A stretch of DNA of 56,189 nucleotides. Origin: Aeromonas dhakensis. GTDB lineage: Bacteria > Pseudomonadota > Gammaproteobacteria > Enterobacterales > Aeromonadaceae. A program made the position numbers and the translations under genes. This document shows positions 39,887 to 49,391 of this stretch, one piece after another (position 1 is the stretch's first letter; each line of letters begins with the position of its first letter). The notes beneath the pieces were generated by a model, which worked only from the letters and a program-made list of their open reading frames with translations, had not been told where the DNA came from and did no database searches. The stretch lies in contig NZ_CDBH01000035.1 in the NCBI RefSeq assembly GCF_000820305.1, positions 324 to 56,512 on the forward strand, written 5' to 3'.

Positions 39887-41416
39887 ATGTCAACAGCTAA
39901 GAAACCTTTGGTTCTGGTCATCATGGACGGTTGGGGCTACAGCACCAAGCAAGAGCACAACGCCGTCGCTGCCGCCAAGACTCCCAACCTCGACCGTCTC
40001 GCCCGTGACTACACCAGCACCCTGATCTCCGGCTCCGGCCTGGACGTGGGTCTGCCGGACGGTCAGATGGGGAACTCCGAAGTGGGCCACGTCAACATTG
40101 GCGCCGGTCGCATCGTCTATCAGGAACTGACCCGCATCTCCAAAGACATCCAGGACGGCCCCTTCTTCGAGAACGTGGAGCTGGCCAAGGCTGTTGACAC
40201 TGCCGTGAGCAAGGGCAAGGCCGTGCACATCATGGGCCTGATGTCCCCGGGTGGCGTACACAGCCACGAAGAGCACATCATGGGCATGATCGAGATGGCC
40301 GCCAAGCGTGGCGCCGAGCAGATCTACTTCCACGCCTTCCTGGATGGCCGCGACGTACCGCCGCGCTCCGCCCAGTCCTCCATCGAGCTGTTCGACGCCC
40401 TGTTCGCCCGTCTGGGCAAGGGTCGTTTCGCCTCCATGATCGGCCGTTACTACGCCATGGACCGTGACAACCGCTGGGATCGCGTACAGCAAGCCTATGA
40501 CCTGATGACTCAAGGCAAGGGCGAGTTCACCGCCGACAGCGCCAGCGAAGCCCTGGCCGCCGCCTATGCTCGCGACGAGAACGACGAGTTCGTCAAGGCG
40601 ACCCGTATCGGCGAAGCCGCCCCCATGCAGGATGGCGATGCGCTGATCTTCATGAACTTCCGTGCCGACCGCGCCCGCGAGATCACCCGCGCCTTCGTCG
40701 ACAGCGACTTCACCGGCTTCGCCCGCACCGCCACCCCGGCGCTGAACTTCGTGATGCTGACCGAGTACGCGGCCGACATCAAAACCGCCTGTGCCTACCC
40801 GCCGACCGCCCTGGTCAACACCCTGGGTGAGTGGCTGGCCAAGCAGGGCAAAACCCAGCTGCGCATCTCCGAGACCGAGAAGTACGCTCATGTCACCTTC
40901 TTCTTCAACGGCGGCGAAGAGGCCTGCTTCACTGGCGAAGATCGCGAGATCGTTGCCAGCCCGAAAGTGGCCACCTACGACCTGCAGCCGGAAATGAGCT
41001 CCGAAGAGCTGACCGACAAGCTGGTCGGTGCCATCAAGAGCGGCAAATACGACGTCATCATCTGCAACTACCCGAATGGCGACATGGTTGGCCACACCGG
41101 CGTATTCGATGCGGCCGTCAAAGCCTGTGAAGCGGTTGACCACTGCATCGGTCGCGTCACCGAGGCCCTGGCTGAAGTGGGTGGCGAGTGCCTGATCACC
41201 GCCGACCACGGCAACGCCGAGAAGATGATGGACGAAGAGACTGGTCAGGCCCATACCGCCCACACCAATCTGCCGGTTCCGCTCATCTACTTCGGTCGCA
41301 AGGCCGAGGTGCTGGAAGGCGGCAAACTGTCCGATCTGGCCCCCACCATGCTGACTCTGATGGGTCTGCCGGTGCCGCCGGAAATGACTGGCAAGCCCCT
41401 GATGATTCTGAAATAA
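39887..41416 (+). CDS. gpmI: Cofactor-independent phosphoglycerate mutase
   Basis: Interconverts 3- and 2-phosphoglycerate in glycolysis with two Mn ions. The ATG at 39887 follows GAGAGGA and gives 509 residues. Metal and catalytic motifs are visible: Asp14 (MDGWG), catalytic Ser64 in [12 protein letters not shown], and the late motifs [12 protein letters not shown] and [10 protein letters not shown]. The family also includes alkaline phosphatases, but these signatures are specific to the mutase. It is followed by envC, a common pairing. Confidence 0.97.
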   Translation: MSTAKKPLVLVIMDGWGYSTKQEHNAVAAAKTPNLDRLARDYTSTLISGSGLDVGLPDGQMGNSEVGHVNIGAGRIVYQELTRISKDIQDGPFFENVELAKAVDTAVSKGKAVHIMGLMSPGGVHSHEEHIMGMIEMAAKRGAEQIYFHAFLDGRDVPPRSAQSSIELFDALFARLGKGRFASMIGRYYAMDRDNRWDRVQQAYDLMTQGKGEFTADSASEALAAAYARDENDEFVKATRIGEAAPMQDGDALIFMNFRADRAREITRAFVDSDFTGFARTATPALNFVMLTEYAADIKTACAYPPTALVNTLGEWLAKQGKTQLRISETEKYAHVTFFFNGGEEACFTGEDREIVASPKVATYDLQPEMSSEELTDKLVGAIKSGKYDVIICNYPNGDMVGHTGVFDAAVKACEAVDHCIGRVTEALAEVGGECLITADHGNAEKMMDEETGQAHTAHTNLPVPLIYFGRKAEVLEGGKLSDLAPTMLTLMGLPVPPEMTGKPLMILK

Positions 41417-41440
41417 TCCTTCCCCATGCGGGGATGCGAA

Positions 41441-42766
41441 GTGATTTCAACCAAAACCAGTCGCGTCGGCCTGTTGGCCGGCGCGCTGTTTTTTTGTCTG
41501 TCGTTCGGGCCGGGCAAGGCCTGGGCTGCCAACCAGCAGCTGGGCGCCATGCAGTCCCAGATCAAGGAACAGCAGCAGACCATCAAGCTCAGCAAACAGG
41601 AGCTGGCCAAGCTCAACACCCAGCTCAAGGCCGATGAGCAGGCCATCTCGGCCGCCGCCGCCAAGCTCGATCAGACCAGACAGCAGCTCAGAGAGAACCA
41701 GCAGAAGCTGGTGGGGCTGCAACAAGACAAGCTGGATCTGGAGCAGCAGGCCAGCCACCAGAAGCAGTTGCTGGCCAAACAGGCGGAGAGCGCCTTTACC
41801 GCCGGCAACCACGATTACCTCAAACTGCTGCTCAACCAGCAGGATCCGGCCAAACTGAGCCGTTCCCTCGACTACTACGACTACCTCAACAAGGCACGCA
41901 TCGAGGCCATCGAAGCCCTGCGGGCCACCCGCACCAAGCTGGCCAAAAACCAGCAGGCCACCAAAGAGACCGAAAGCCGGCTGCAATCCCTGCTCACCGA
42001 ACAGCAGCAACACCATCAAAGTCTGCTGGCCAGCCAGCAGAGCCGTGCCAAGGTGCGCAACCAGCTGCAGCAGTCGGTACAGGATGACGAACAGAAGCTG
42101 ACCAAGCTGGTCAAGGCGGAGAAAGCGCTGAAGGCCCGGCTGGAAGAGTTGCGCCGCCAGCGGGAAGAGCAGGAGCGCCGCGAGCGGGAGCGCCTTGCCA
42201 AGCTGAAGGTAGAACAGGAGCGGCAACGCAAGCTGGCCGAACAGCGCCGCGCCGAACAGGAGCGCCTCGCCGCCCAGCAAAGCAAGGCGGCCCAGCAGCA
42301 GACCGCCAGCCGGGAGAGCACCACCAGCAAGCCTGAGCGGGGCTCAGGCATCAGCAGCGCCGGTTACTACAGCGGCCTCAAGACCAATGGCAGCCTGCGC
42401 TGGCCGGTGCAGGGGCCGATCCTCATCGCCTACGGCTCGCCACGCACCGCCGAGCTGAAGTGGAAGGGCACCCTGATCGGCGCCAGCGAAGGGACCCAGG
42501 TCAAGGCGGTGGCACCGGGCCAGGTGGTCTATGCCGACTGGCTGGACGGCTTCGGCATGCTGCTGGTGATCGATCACGGCCGCGGCTACATGAGCCTCTA
42601 CGGTCACAACCAGTCGCTGCTGCGCCAGGTGGGCCAAAACGTGGAACAGGGTGAACCGGTGGCGCTGGTCGGCGACAGTGGCGGCCAGGACAGACCCGGC
42701 CTCTACTTCGAAATTCGCTACCAGGGCGAGGCCATCAACCCGACCAAGTGGCTGGCCAAGCGCTGA
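41441..42766 (+). CDS. envC: Murein hydrolase activator EnvC
   Basis: Periplasmic activator of the AmiA/AmiB amidases at the division septum. The GTG at 41441 after GGGGATGCGAA gives 441 residues; an ATG at 41426 lacks a ribosome-binding site. A signal peptide (GLLAGALFFCLSFGPGKAWA) is followed by a long coiled coil (about 30-290, rich in Q, K, R and E) and a C-terminal LytM/M23 domain. The M23 zinc ligands are lost (WKGTLIG instead of HxGxD, LYFEIR instead of HFE), as in EnvC, which is catalytically inactive. Confidence 0.92.
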   Translation: MISTKTSRVGLLAGALFFCLSFGPGKAWAANQQLGAMQSQIKEQQQTIKLSKQELAKLNTQLKADEQAISAAAAKLDQTRQQLRENQQKLVGLQQDKLDLEQQASHQKQLLAKQAESAFTAGNHDYLKLLLNQQDPAKLSRSLDYYDYLNKARIEAIEALRATRTKLAKNQQATKETESRLQSLLTEQQQHHQSLLASQQSRAKVRNQLQQSVQDDEQKLTKLVKAEKALKARLEELRRQREEQERRERERLAKLKVEQERQRKLAEQRRAEQERLAAQQSKAAQQQTASRESTTSKPERGSGISSAGYYSGLKTNGSLRWPVQGPILIAYGSPRTAELKWKGTLIGASEGTQVKAVAPGQVVYADWLDGFGMLLVIDHGRGYMSLYGHNQSLLRQVGQNVEQGEPVALVGDSGGQDRPGLYFEIRYQGEAINPTKWLAKR

Positions 42767-42787
42767 CGCCAACTTGCCTCCTCCCCC

Positions 42788-42812
42788 GACAGCCTGCCTT
42801 GCGCAGGCTGTC
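42788..42812. terminator. Inverted repeat after envC
   Basis: GACAGCCTGC pairs with GCAGGCTGTC around a CTTGC loop in the gap between convergent envC and the pentapeptide gene. There is no T-run, so it is a weak terminator candidate. Confidence 0.55.
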
Positions 42813-42876
42813 ATCCCTCCGGCAGCGCGCGGCGACGCGCTACCTTTGGTGAAAAATTACCTCTTTTTCAGGCTGT

Positions 42877-43527
42877 TCAAGGGAAGACGACCAGCCCTAT
42901 CTGCTCCAGCAAGGCCTGCTGCTGATCTTCGTTGATCTGCACCCCGTGCAGATTGACCCGCCGCAGATCCAGCCCGGGCAGATCGCACTGACGCAGATCG
43001 CAGCCCTGCAGGTTGATGCGGCTCCAGTCCAGTTGGCCAAACTCGGAACCGCTGAGATCCGAGCCCGCCAGCGAGGCGCCGAACAGGTTGGCCCCCTGCC
43101 AGCGATTGCCGCTCAATTCGCATTTTTCCAGCAGACAACCCTCAAAGTTGGCGTAGCTGAAGTTGTTACCGGTGAGATGGGCTTCGCAGAAGTAGCTCTT
43201 GACGGTGATCTGGTTGGCAAAGCTGGCGCGGGAGAAGTTGATCCCCATCGCCTGGCAGTCGCGCAGCTCGAGCCCGAGGCACTGGCTGTGACTGAAGTCG
43301 GCCATGGTGAGATCGCAGCGCAGAAAACTCGCCTCGCGCAGATTGCAGCCCTGCAGCAAACAGTTCTGTTCGCTCTCCCGATCGTAGAAGCTGCAGTCAA
43401 CGAAACGGCTCTCGCCGAGATCTAGCCTGGAGAAGTTGCAGCCGATGAAACGGCATCCCTGAAACTGCTCCCCGGCCAGGTCCTGCTGCTCGAAGCGCAC
43501 ACCCTCAAAGCACTTGGCCTTGATCAT
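42877..43527 (-). CDS. Qnr-like pentapeptide repeat protein
   Basis: 216 residues of pentapeptide repeats (A(D/N)LXX), forming a right-handed beta-helix that mimics B-form DNA. Similarity to Qnr proteins is clear by eye: CRFIGCNFSRLDLGESRFVD, YFCEAHLTGNNFSYANFEGC, LEKCELSGNRWQGANLFGAS and the end LLEQIGLVVFP correspond to QnrA segments, and the loop-like interruption (SFYDRESEQNCLLQ) lies where Qnr loop A sits. Such proteins protect DNA gyrase from quinolones. Chromosomal forms in Aeromonas are regarded as relatives of mobile Qnr. A LexA box is not seen upstream. Confidence 0.85.
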   Translation of the reverse strand: MIKAKCFEGVRFEQQDLAGEQFQGCRFIGCNFSRLDLGESRFVDCSFYDRESEQNCLLQGCNLREASFLRCDLTMADFSHSQCLGLELRDCQAMGINFSRASFANQITVKSYFCEAHLTGNNFSYANFEGCLLEKCELSGNRWQGANLFGASLAGSDLSGSEFGQLDWSRINLQGCDLRQCDLPGLDLRRVNLHGVQINEDQQQALLEQIGLVVFP

Positions 43528-43584
43528 CCTGAGATTCCCCTTGTTGACGGCGTCATATGCTGACTTTGTTACAAAAAAACGGTA

Positions 43585-43600
43585 ATGTTACACGTAACAT
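43585..43600 (+). promoter_or_regulatory. GntR operator upstream of gntR
   Basis: The 7-2-7 palindrome ATGTTACACGTAACAT lies 18 bp before the gntR ATG and matches the GntR operator form seen before gntK. It suggests autoregulation. Confidence 0.75.
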
Positions 43601-43617
43601 TTGTCCCGGATCCAGAG

Positions 43618-44625
43618 ATGAACGATACCCGCAAGCGCCGCCCCACCCTGCAGGACATAGCCGACCTGACCGGGGTCACCAAGATGACCGTCAGCCGCTA
43701 CCTGCGCGACCCGCAAGCCGTGGCCGAGGGCACCCGCGAGCGGATCGCCGCCGCGGTGGAGGATCTCGGCTACATCCCCAACCGGGCGCCGGACATTCTC
43801 TCCAACGCCACCAGCAAGGCGATCGGCATCCTGATCCCCTCCCTCTCCAACCAGGTCTTCTCCGCCGTGGTGCACGGCATCGAGTCGGTGACCCGCCCCG
43901 CCGGCTACCAGACCCTGCTGGCTCACTACGGCTACAGCCCGGAGCGGGAAGAGGAGCAGGTCGCCTCCCTGCTCTCCTATCACGTGGATGGGTTGATCCT
44001 CTCCGACAGCCAGCACACCGAGCGCACCCGCAAGATGATCGCCACCGCCGGCATCCCGGTGGTGGAAACCATGGATCTGCCGCAGAGCCCCATCGACATG
44101 GTGGTCGGCATGGATCACCGGGCGGCCGCCCGGGCCATGGTAACAGAGATGCTGCGGCGGGGCCGACGCAAGCTGGTCTATCTCGGCGCCCGGCTCGACG
44201 TGCGCACCCAGCTGCGGATGGAGGGCTACTACCAGGCGATGCAGGATTTCGGCCTGAGCGGCCAGCACCTGCTGACCGAGCAATCCTCCAGCTTCACCCT
44301 CGGCGGCCAGCTGCTGGAGCAGGCGCTGGTGCGCTATCCCGATCTGGACGGCCTGTTCTGCACCAACGATGACCTGGCGGTGGGTGCCCTGCTGCAGTGT
44401 CAGGCCAAGTGGATACCCGTCCCCCAGCAGATCGCCATCGCCGGCAGCAACGCCCTCGACATCGGCCACGCCATGACCCCCAAGCTGGCCAGTATCGTCA
44501 CGCCGCGCAAGGAGATCGGCCGTGCGGCCGCCACCATGCTGCTGGCCCGCCTCAACGGCCAGCCGCTGGCCGACACCCGGCTCGACATGGGCTTCTCCCT
44601 CTACGAAGGTGACAGCCTGGGCTGA
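43618..44625 (+). CDS. gntR: Gluconate operon repressor GntR
   Basis: LacI-family repressor that is released by gluconate. From the ATG at 43618 the product is 335 residues. The N-terminal HTH is TLQDIADLTGVTKMTVSRYL, followed by the hinge and a periplasmic-binding-like effector domain (GILIPSLSNQVFSAVVHGIE). It lies beside the eda-edd-gntK operon it most likely controls. Confidence 0.92.
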   Translation: MNDTRKRRPTLQDIADLTGVTKMTVSRYLRDPQAVAEGTRERIAAAVEDLGYIPNRAPDILSNATSKAIGILIPSLSNQVFSAVVHGIESVTRPAGYQTLLAHYGYSPEREEEQVASLLSYHVDGLILSDSQHTERTRKMIATAGIPVVETMDLPQSPIDMVVGMDHRAAARAMVTEMLRRGRRKLVYLGARLDVRTQLRMEGYYQAMQDFGLSGQHLLTEQSSSFTLGGQLLEQALVRYPDLDGLFCTNDDLAVGALLQCQAKWIPVPQQIAIAGSNALDIGHAMTPKLASIVTPRKEIGRAAATMLLARLNGQPLADTRLDMGFSLYEGDSLG

Positions 44626-44657
44626 CGACGCACATCCCCGCCATTCAGCCATAACAG

Positions 44658-44683
44658 AGCAGGCCACCCGAGGGTGGCCTGCT
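44658..44683. terminator. Terminator between gntR and eda
   Basis: AGCAGGCCACCC pairs with GGGTGGCCTGCT with a minimal loop between convergent genes; TTGCTT follows on the plus strand. Confidence 0.8.
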
Positions 44684-44723
44684 TGCTTGGCAAACGGAAG
44701 GTCCGGCTCACGCCGGCGTCAAA

Positions 44724-45365
44724 TCAGGATGCGACCAGGGCGACGGCTTCGCGGGAGAGGCGGGTCACCTCTTCCCAGTTACCGTTCTTGACGGCCTCTG
44801 CCGGCAGCATCCAAGAGCCGCCGACGGTGGCGACACACTTGAGCGCCAGGTAATCGGCCACGTTCTTCGGGCCGATACCGCCGGTGGGGCAGAATTTTAC
44901 CTGGGGCAGCGGCGCCGCGATGGCGGCCAGCGCCTTGGTGCCTCCATTCGCCTCGGCCGGGAAGAATTTGAGGTGGTCGTAGCCCGCTTCCAGCGCCTGC
45001 ATCACCTCGGACGGGGTGGCCACGCCGGGGATCAGCGGCGCCGTGCTGTTGGCCGCGTGGGCCAGCAGGGCCGGGGTCATCCCCGGGGAGATGACGAAGC
45101 GGGCACCGGCGGCGACAGCTGCATCAAACTGCGCGCAGTTGAGCACGGTACCGGCACCAACCATGGCCTCCGGCATCGCCTTGGCGATAAGGGCGATGGC
45201 CTCCAGCGCCACCGGGGTGCGCAGGGTGATCTCGAACACCGAGATGCCGCCGGCCAACAGCGCCTTGGCCATCGGCAGGGCCTGCTCCAGCTCATTGATG
45301 ACCATCACGGGTACCAGCGGGGAGGCGGCAAACACCTCGGCCGGGGTCACTTTCCAGTTCTGCAT
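44724..45365 (-). CDS. eda: KDPG aldolase
   Basis: Cleaves 2-keto-3-deoxy-6-phosphogluconate to pyruvate and glyceraldehyde 3-phosphate, the second step of the Entner-Doudoroff pathway. The 213-residue TIM barrel has catalytic Glu45 (VFEITLRT) and the Schiff-base Lys133 (HLKFFPAEANGG), the same positions as in E. coli. It is the last gene of gntK-edd-eda, 9 nt after edd. Confidence 0.97.
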   Translation of the reverse strand: MQNWKVTPAEVFAASPLVPVMVINELEQALPMAKALLAGGISVFEITLRTPVALEAIALIAKAMPEAMVGAGTVLNCAQFDAAVAAGARFVISPGMTPALLAHAANSTAPLIPGVATPSEVMQALEAGYDHLKFFPAEANGGTKALAAIAAPLPQVKFCPTGGIGPKNVADYLALKCVATVGGSWMLPAEAVKNGNWEEVTRLSREAVALVAS

Positions 45366-45374
45366 AGCTCTTCC

Positions 45375-47171
45375 TTAGTCAAAGATGGTGGCGCCACACT
45401 CGGCGCTCGATACCGCGCGACGCATCACGCTGAACAGTTCACGGCCCCACGCCTCTTGTTCCAGGGTGAGGTCGATCTCGGCCTGGGTACGGCCGCTCAA
45501 ATCGGTCAGGCAGTCGAGGCTGCCGGTTACCGCGTCCACCCGCAGCAGGTCGCCATCGGCAAGCAGGCCGATGGCACCGCCGTGCAGCGCTTCCGGGGTG
45601 ACGTGGATGGCGGCCGGGATCTTGCCGGAGGCGCCGGAGAGGCGACCGTCGGTGACCAGTGCCACCTTGTGACCCGCCTTCTGCAGGTTGCCGAGCACCG
45701 GCATCAGCTTGTGCAACTCCGGCATGCCGTTGGCGGCCGGGCCATTGTGACGTACCACGATGACGGCATCCTGATTGAGATCGCCCGCCTTGTAGGCCGC
45801 TTCCACCGCATGCTGGGAGGAGAAGACCCGGGCCGGGGCTTCAATCACCCGATACTCGGGGGCCACGGCAGAGACCTTGACCACGGCTCGGCCCAGATTG
45901 CCGGAGAGCAGCTTGGTGCCACCGGTAGCCTGGAATCGGCTACCGGAAGGCGACAATACACTCGCATCACCGCTCTCGCCCACCGGCTGCCATAGCAGCT
46001 TGCCATCCACCAGTGCCGGACGGCTGAGGTAATCCTGCATCTCGCCGAAGACCGGGGTGGCATCCAGGTGGATCAGCCCCTCTTGCGCCAGCCGGCGCAT
46101 CAGGCCGGGCACGCCACCCGCCTGCTCGAAGGCGTTCACGTCGGCCGGGCCGTTCGGGTACATGCGTACCAACAGCGGCACCACGTCGGAGAGATCGCTG
46201 ATGTCATCCCAGGTCAGCACCAGACCGGCGGCGCGGGCCAGCGCCACCATATGGATGCTGTGGTTGGTGCTGCCGCCGGAGGCGAGCAGGGCCACCAGCC
46301 CGTTCACCAGCGAGCGCTCGTCAATCACCGCACTCAGGGGGCGATAGGCCGGGGAGCCGGGGATCATGGCGCTGATGCGGCGGGCCGCCTCTTCGGTGAG
46401 GGCGCGGCGCAGCTCGCTATGCGGGTGTACGAAGGCGGAGCCCGGCAGCATCAGGCCCATGGCCTCGAACACCAGCTGGTTGGTGTTGGCGGTGCCGTAG
46501 AAGGTGCAGGTGCCCGCCGCGTGGTAGGCGCCGCACTCCATCTGCAACAGGGCGTCACGGCCCACTTCGCCGGCGGCATACTGCTGGCGCACCTTCACCT
46601 TCTCGTCGTTGCTGATGCCGCTCGCCATCGGGCCGGCCGGCACGAAGGCGGTGGGCAGGTGAGCGTGGGAGAGCGCCCCCATGATCTGGCCCGGCGCTAT
46701 CTTGTCGCAGATGCCGAGCAGCAGGGTGGCATCGAAGGTGTTGTGGGAGAGCGACAACGCGGTCGCCTGGGCGATGAGATCGCGGGAGAACAGGGACATG
46801 TCCATCCCCGGCTGGCCCTGGGTCACGCCGTCGCACATGGCGGGCACGCCACCGGCCACCTGGGCGCTGTGACCAAGCTCGGCCAGCGCGCTCTTGATGA
46901 TGTCCGGGTAGCCCTGGTAGGGCTGATGGGCACTCAACATGTCGTTGTAGGCGCTGACGATGCCGACGTTGGCACGGGTCATGTCGAGGATGCGCCCCTT
47001 CTCGTCACAGCTGGAGGCGGCCACGGCGTGGGCCAGGTTGCCACAGGCCAGCGCGGCGCGGGTCTTGCCCTGATCGGCCTGGCGCTGGATGCGGGCCAGG
47101 AAGGCCTGGCGACGGGCGGCACTGCGCTCGCGAATGCGGGCGGTGACGCTGGAAATAACCTGATGGATCAT
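45375..47171 (-). CDS. edd: 6-phosphogluconate dehydratase
   Basis: Converts 6-phosphogluconate to KDPG, the first dedicated Entner-Doudoroff step. The 598-residue IlvD/Edd-family protein has the Fe-S cluster cysteines around VPAMCDGVTQGQPGMDMS and LLLGICDKIAPGQIMG, and the segments PTAFVPAGPMASGISN and LASGGSTNHSIHMVA. Its ATG overlaps the gntK stop by 4 nt (ATGA). Confidence 0.97.
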   Translation of the reverse strand: MIHQVISSVTARIRERSAARRQAFLARIQRQADQGKTRAALACGNLAHAVAASSCDEKGRILDMTRANVGIVSAYNDMLSAHQPYQGYPDIIKSALAELGHSAQVAGGVPAMCDGVTQGQPGMDMSLFSRDLIAQATALSLSHNTFDATLLLGICDKIAPGQIMGALSHAHLPTAFVPAGPMASGISNDEKVKVRQQYAAGEVGRDALLQMECGAYHAAGTCTFYGTANTNQLVFEAMGLMLPGSAFVHPHSELRRALTEEAARRISAMIPGSPAYRPLSAVIDERSLVNGLVALLASGGSTNHSIHMVALARAAGLVLTWDDISDLSDVVPLLVRMYPNGPADVNAFEQAGGVPGLMRRLAQEGLIHLDATPVFGEMQDYLSRPALVDGKLLWQPVGESGDASVLSPSGSRFQATGGTKLLSGNLGRAVVKVSAVAPEYRVIEAPARVFSSQHAVEAAYKAGDLNQDAVIVVRHNGPAANGMPELHKLMPVLGNLQKAGHKVALVTDGRLSGASGKIPAAIHVTPEALHGGAIGLLADGDLLRVDAVTGSLDCLTDLSGRTQAEIDLTLEQEAWGRELFSVMRRAVSSAECGATIFD

Positions 47172-47677
47172 TGGGCTTGCTCCAATGCGGTGACGGCGCG
47201 ATCAACCACCTGTTCGAAGGTGCCGTCGATATCGATGTGGAATACACCGGCTTCGCCGTCCGGGCGCTCCAGGGTATCGAACTGACTTTGTACCATGCTT
47301 TCGCGCATGAAGTGGCCCTTGCGGGCCCGCATCCGCTCGAGGATCAGCGGCTGGCTGCCGTCGAGGAAGAGGAAGCTGACCGACTCGTTGCCCTCGCGGA
47401 TCTGGTCGCGATACTGCTTCTTGAGGGCCGAGCAGACGATGACGCCCACCTCGTTCTTCTGCTCCAGGCTGTAGGCCGCGTCGCGGATCCGCTCCAGCCA
47501 GGGGGCGCGATCCTCGTCGTTGAGAGGGTTGCCACCGGCCATCTTCTGGATGTTGGCCCTGGGGTGCAGATCATCACCGTCGATGAACTTGGCGCCCAGC
47601 ACGCTGGCCACCTTGAGGCCCACGCTGGACTTGCCGCTACCACACACACCCATCACGATAATGCTCTTACCCGCCAT
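47168..47677 (-). CDS. gntK: Gluconokinase
   Basis: Phosphorylates gluconate to 6-phosphogluconate. The 169-residue P-loop kinase has GVCGSGKSS at residues 10-18, DGDDLHPRANIQKMAGGNPL for substrate binding and LFLDGSQPLILERMRARKGH as the lid. It is first in the gntK-edd-eda operon, which allows gluconate to feed directly into the pathway, and is divergent from the permease. Confidence 0.96.
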   Translation of the reverse strand: MAGKSIIVMGVCGSGKSSVGLKVASVLGAKFIDGDDLHPRANIQKMAGGNPLNDEDRAPWLERIRDAAYSLEQKNEVGVIVCSALKKQYRDQIREGNESVSFLFLDGSQPLILERMRARKGHFMRESMVQSQFDTLERPDGEAGVFHIDIDGTFEQVVDRAVTALEQAQ

Positions 47678-47734
47678 TGTTTGACCTCTATCTCATTTTT
47701 CAAAAAACGTGCTGCCGATGGGTTCTAACTTAGC

Positions 47735-47764
47735 ACGTTACCGGTAACATGTTACCGGTAACAA
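47735..47764. promoter_or_regulatory. Tandem GntR operators between gntK and gntU
   Basis: Two perfect palindromes GTTACCGGTAAC (47737-47748 and 47751-47762), centres 14 bp apart, lie between the divergent genes. Their flanks extend them toward ATGTTACCGGTAACAT. They are positioned to control both transcripts. Confidence 0.85.
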
Positions 47765-47922
47765 CAAGAATTGTGAAGTCTGACACAGACTGAGCGCACT
47801 CATAGTCACCTGGGCAATCGAGTTTGAGCCCTGACCATAAATCTAAATAAATCATAAAGATATGGTCTGCCGACGGATCGGCAGGGTGTCGATACTGAAC
47901 TTGGAACAAGGAATGCACAACA

Positions 47923-49263
47923 ATGTCTGACCTCTCCCTGATCATGACGGCCGCCGGCTCCATCGTGCTGCTGCTCTTTCTGGTGATGAAGGCCCGCCTG
48001 CACGCGGTCGTCTCCCTCATCCTGGTCTCCATGGTGGCGGGGCTCGCCGCCGGCATGAACCCGGCCGACATCGCCGCCACCATCCAGAAAGGGATGGGCG
48101 GCACCCTCGGCTTCGTCGCCGTGGTAGTGGCACTGGGTGCCATGTTCGGCAAGGTGATGGAAGTCACCGGCGCCCTCGACCGGGTGGCCCACACCCTGCT
48201 CGGCAAGTTCGGCGTCAAGCGCGCCAACTGGGCCATGGCGCTGACCGGCTTCGTCTGCGCACTACCACTGTTCTTCGACGTGGCCGTGGTGCTGCTGATC
48301 GGCGTCGCCTTCGCCATCGTCCGCCGCGGTGGCGGCAGCGTGGTGAAGATCGGCATCGCCCTGCTGGCGGGTATCGCCACCTGCCAGGCCTTCCTGATCC
48401 CGGCGCCTGGCCCCATCCTGGTGGCGTCCCAGCTGGGGGCCGACTTCGGCTACATGATCCTGTTCGGCCTGATCGCCGCCGTTCCGGCCCTGATCCTGGC
48501 CGGCCCGCTGTTTGGCGAGCTGATCAGCAAGGTGGTGGACGTGCCGCTGCCGGCCGACGCCCAGAGCAGTGCCCATGACGACAGCCAGAACCTGCCCTCC
48601 TTCGGGCTGGCCATGGGCCTCATCGGCCTGCCGCTGCTGCTGATCGGTCTCAAGACCATCGTCGGCCGCTTCGTCGAGGCTGGCACGCCCCTGCACGGCT
48701 GGCTGGAGTTCATCGGCCACCCCTTCACCGCCATCATGGTCGCCTGCCTGGCCGCCTTCTACCTGCTGGGGATCCGCCGCGGCATGTCCCGTGACGAGGT
48801 GATGAGCGTCTGCAACAGCGCCATCCAGCCGGCCGGCGTCATCATCCTGGTGACAGGTGCCGGTGGCGTGTTCAAGCAGGTGCTGGTGGATTCCGGTGTG
48901 GGCGCCGCCCTCGGCAACATGCTGGCGGACTCCGGCCTGCCCATCGTTGCGCTGGCCTTCATCCTGGCCGCCGCGGTGCGGGTCATTCAGGGTTCCGCCA
49001 CCGTCGCCATGCTGACCGCCTGCGGCCTGGTGCTGCCGATGCTGGAGCCGCTCGGCCTCAGCGGCGCCCAGCTGGCGGCGGTCACCATCGCCATCGGCGG
49101 CGGGGCCATAGTGCTCTCCCACGTCAATGACTCCGGCTTCTGGCTGGCCAACCGCTACCTCGGTCTCACCGAGAAGCAGACCCTGCAAACATGGACCGTA
49201 ATGGAAACCATCATAGGTACCACGGGTGGCGTGATGGCCATGCTGATCTACAGCTTCCTCTGA
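47923..49263 (+). CDS. gntU: GntP-family gluconate permease
   Basis: Inner-membrane gluconate/proton symporter. The 446-residue protein has about 12 hydrophobic segments and aligns by eye with E. coli GntU along its length (KGMGGTLGFVAVVVALGAMF, ALPLFFDVAVVLLIGVAFA, GGVFKQVLVDSGVG, ATVAMLTACGLVLPM). GntT or GntP remain possible names. The 250-nt upstream gap holds the twin GntR operators. Confidence 0.88.
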   Translation: MSDLSLIMTAAGSIVLLLFLVMKARLHAVVSLILVSMVAGLAAGMNPADIAATIQKGMGGTLGFVAVVVALGAMFGKVMEVTGALDRVAHTLLGKFGVKRANWAMALTGFVCALPLFFDVAVVLLIGVAFAIVRRGGGSVVKIGIALLAGIATCQAFLIPAPGPILVASQLGADFGYMILFGLIAAVPALILAGPLFGELISKVVDVPLPADAQSSAHDDSQNLPSFGLAMGLIGLPLLLIGLKTIVGRFVEAGTPLHGWLEFIGHPFTAIMVACLAAFYLLGIRRGMSRDEVMSVCNSAIQPAGVIILVTGAGGVFKQVLVDSGVGAALGNMLADSGLPIVALAFILAAAVRVIQGSATVAMLTACGLVLPMLEPLGLSGAQLAAVTIAIGGGAIVLSHVNDSGFWLANRYLGLTEKQTLQTWTVMETIIGTTGGVMAMLIYSFL

Positions 49264-49277
49264 TCGCGACCATGCAG

Positions 49278-49305
49278 AAAAAGGCCTCCGATGTGAGGCC
49301 TTTTT
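49278..49305 (+). terminator. gntU terminator
   Basis: AAAAAGGCCTC pairs with GAGGCCTTTTT with a 6-nt loop, ending in a T-run, 15 nt after the stop. Confidence 0.9.
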
Positions 49306-49391
49306 CATCTTTATGACGATTCTTTCTTTGGCTAACAGGGCGAGATTGCTAGAATCGCCTATCCATCGCTCCGAGTGGAACGCTTAACGCA

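Noticed and set aside
39890..41263. Long minus-strand reading frame opposite gpmI
   Set aside because: Antisense shadow; the gpmI motifs are clear on the plus strand.
41441..42766. EnvC as an active M23 endopeptidase
   Set aside because: The zinc-binding His/Asp and HxH motifs are missing, as in non-catalytic EnvC.
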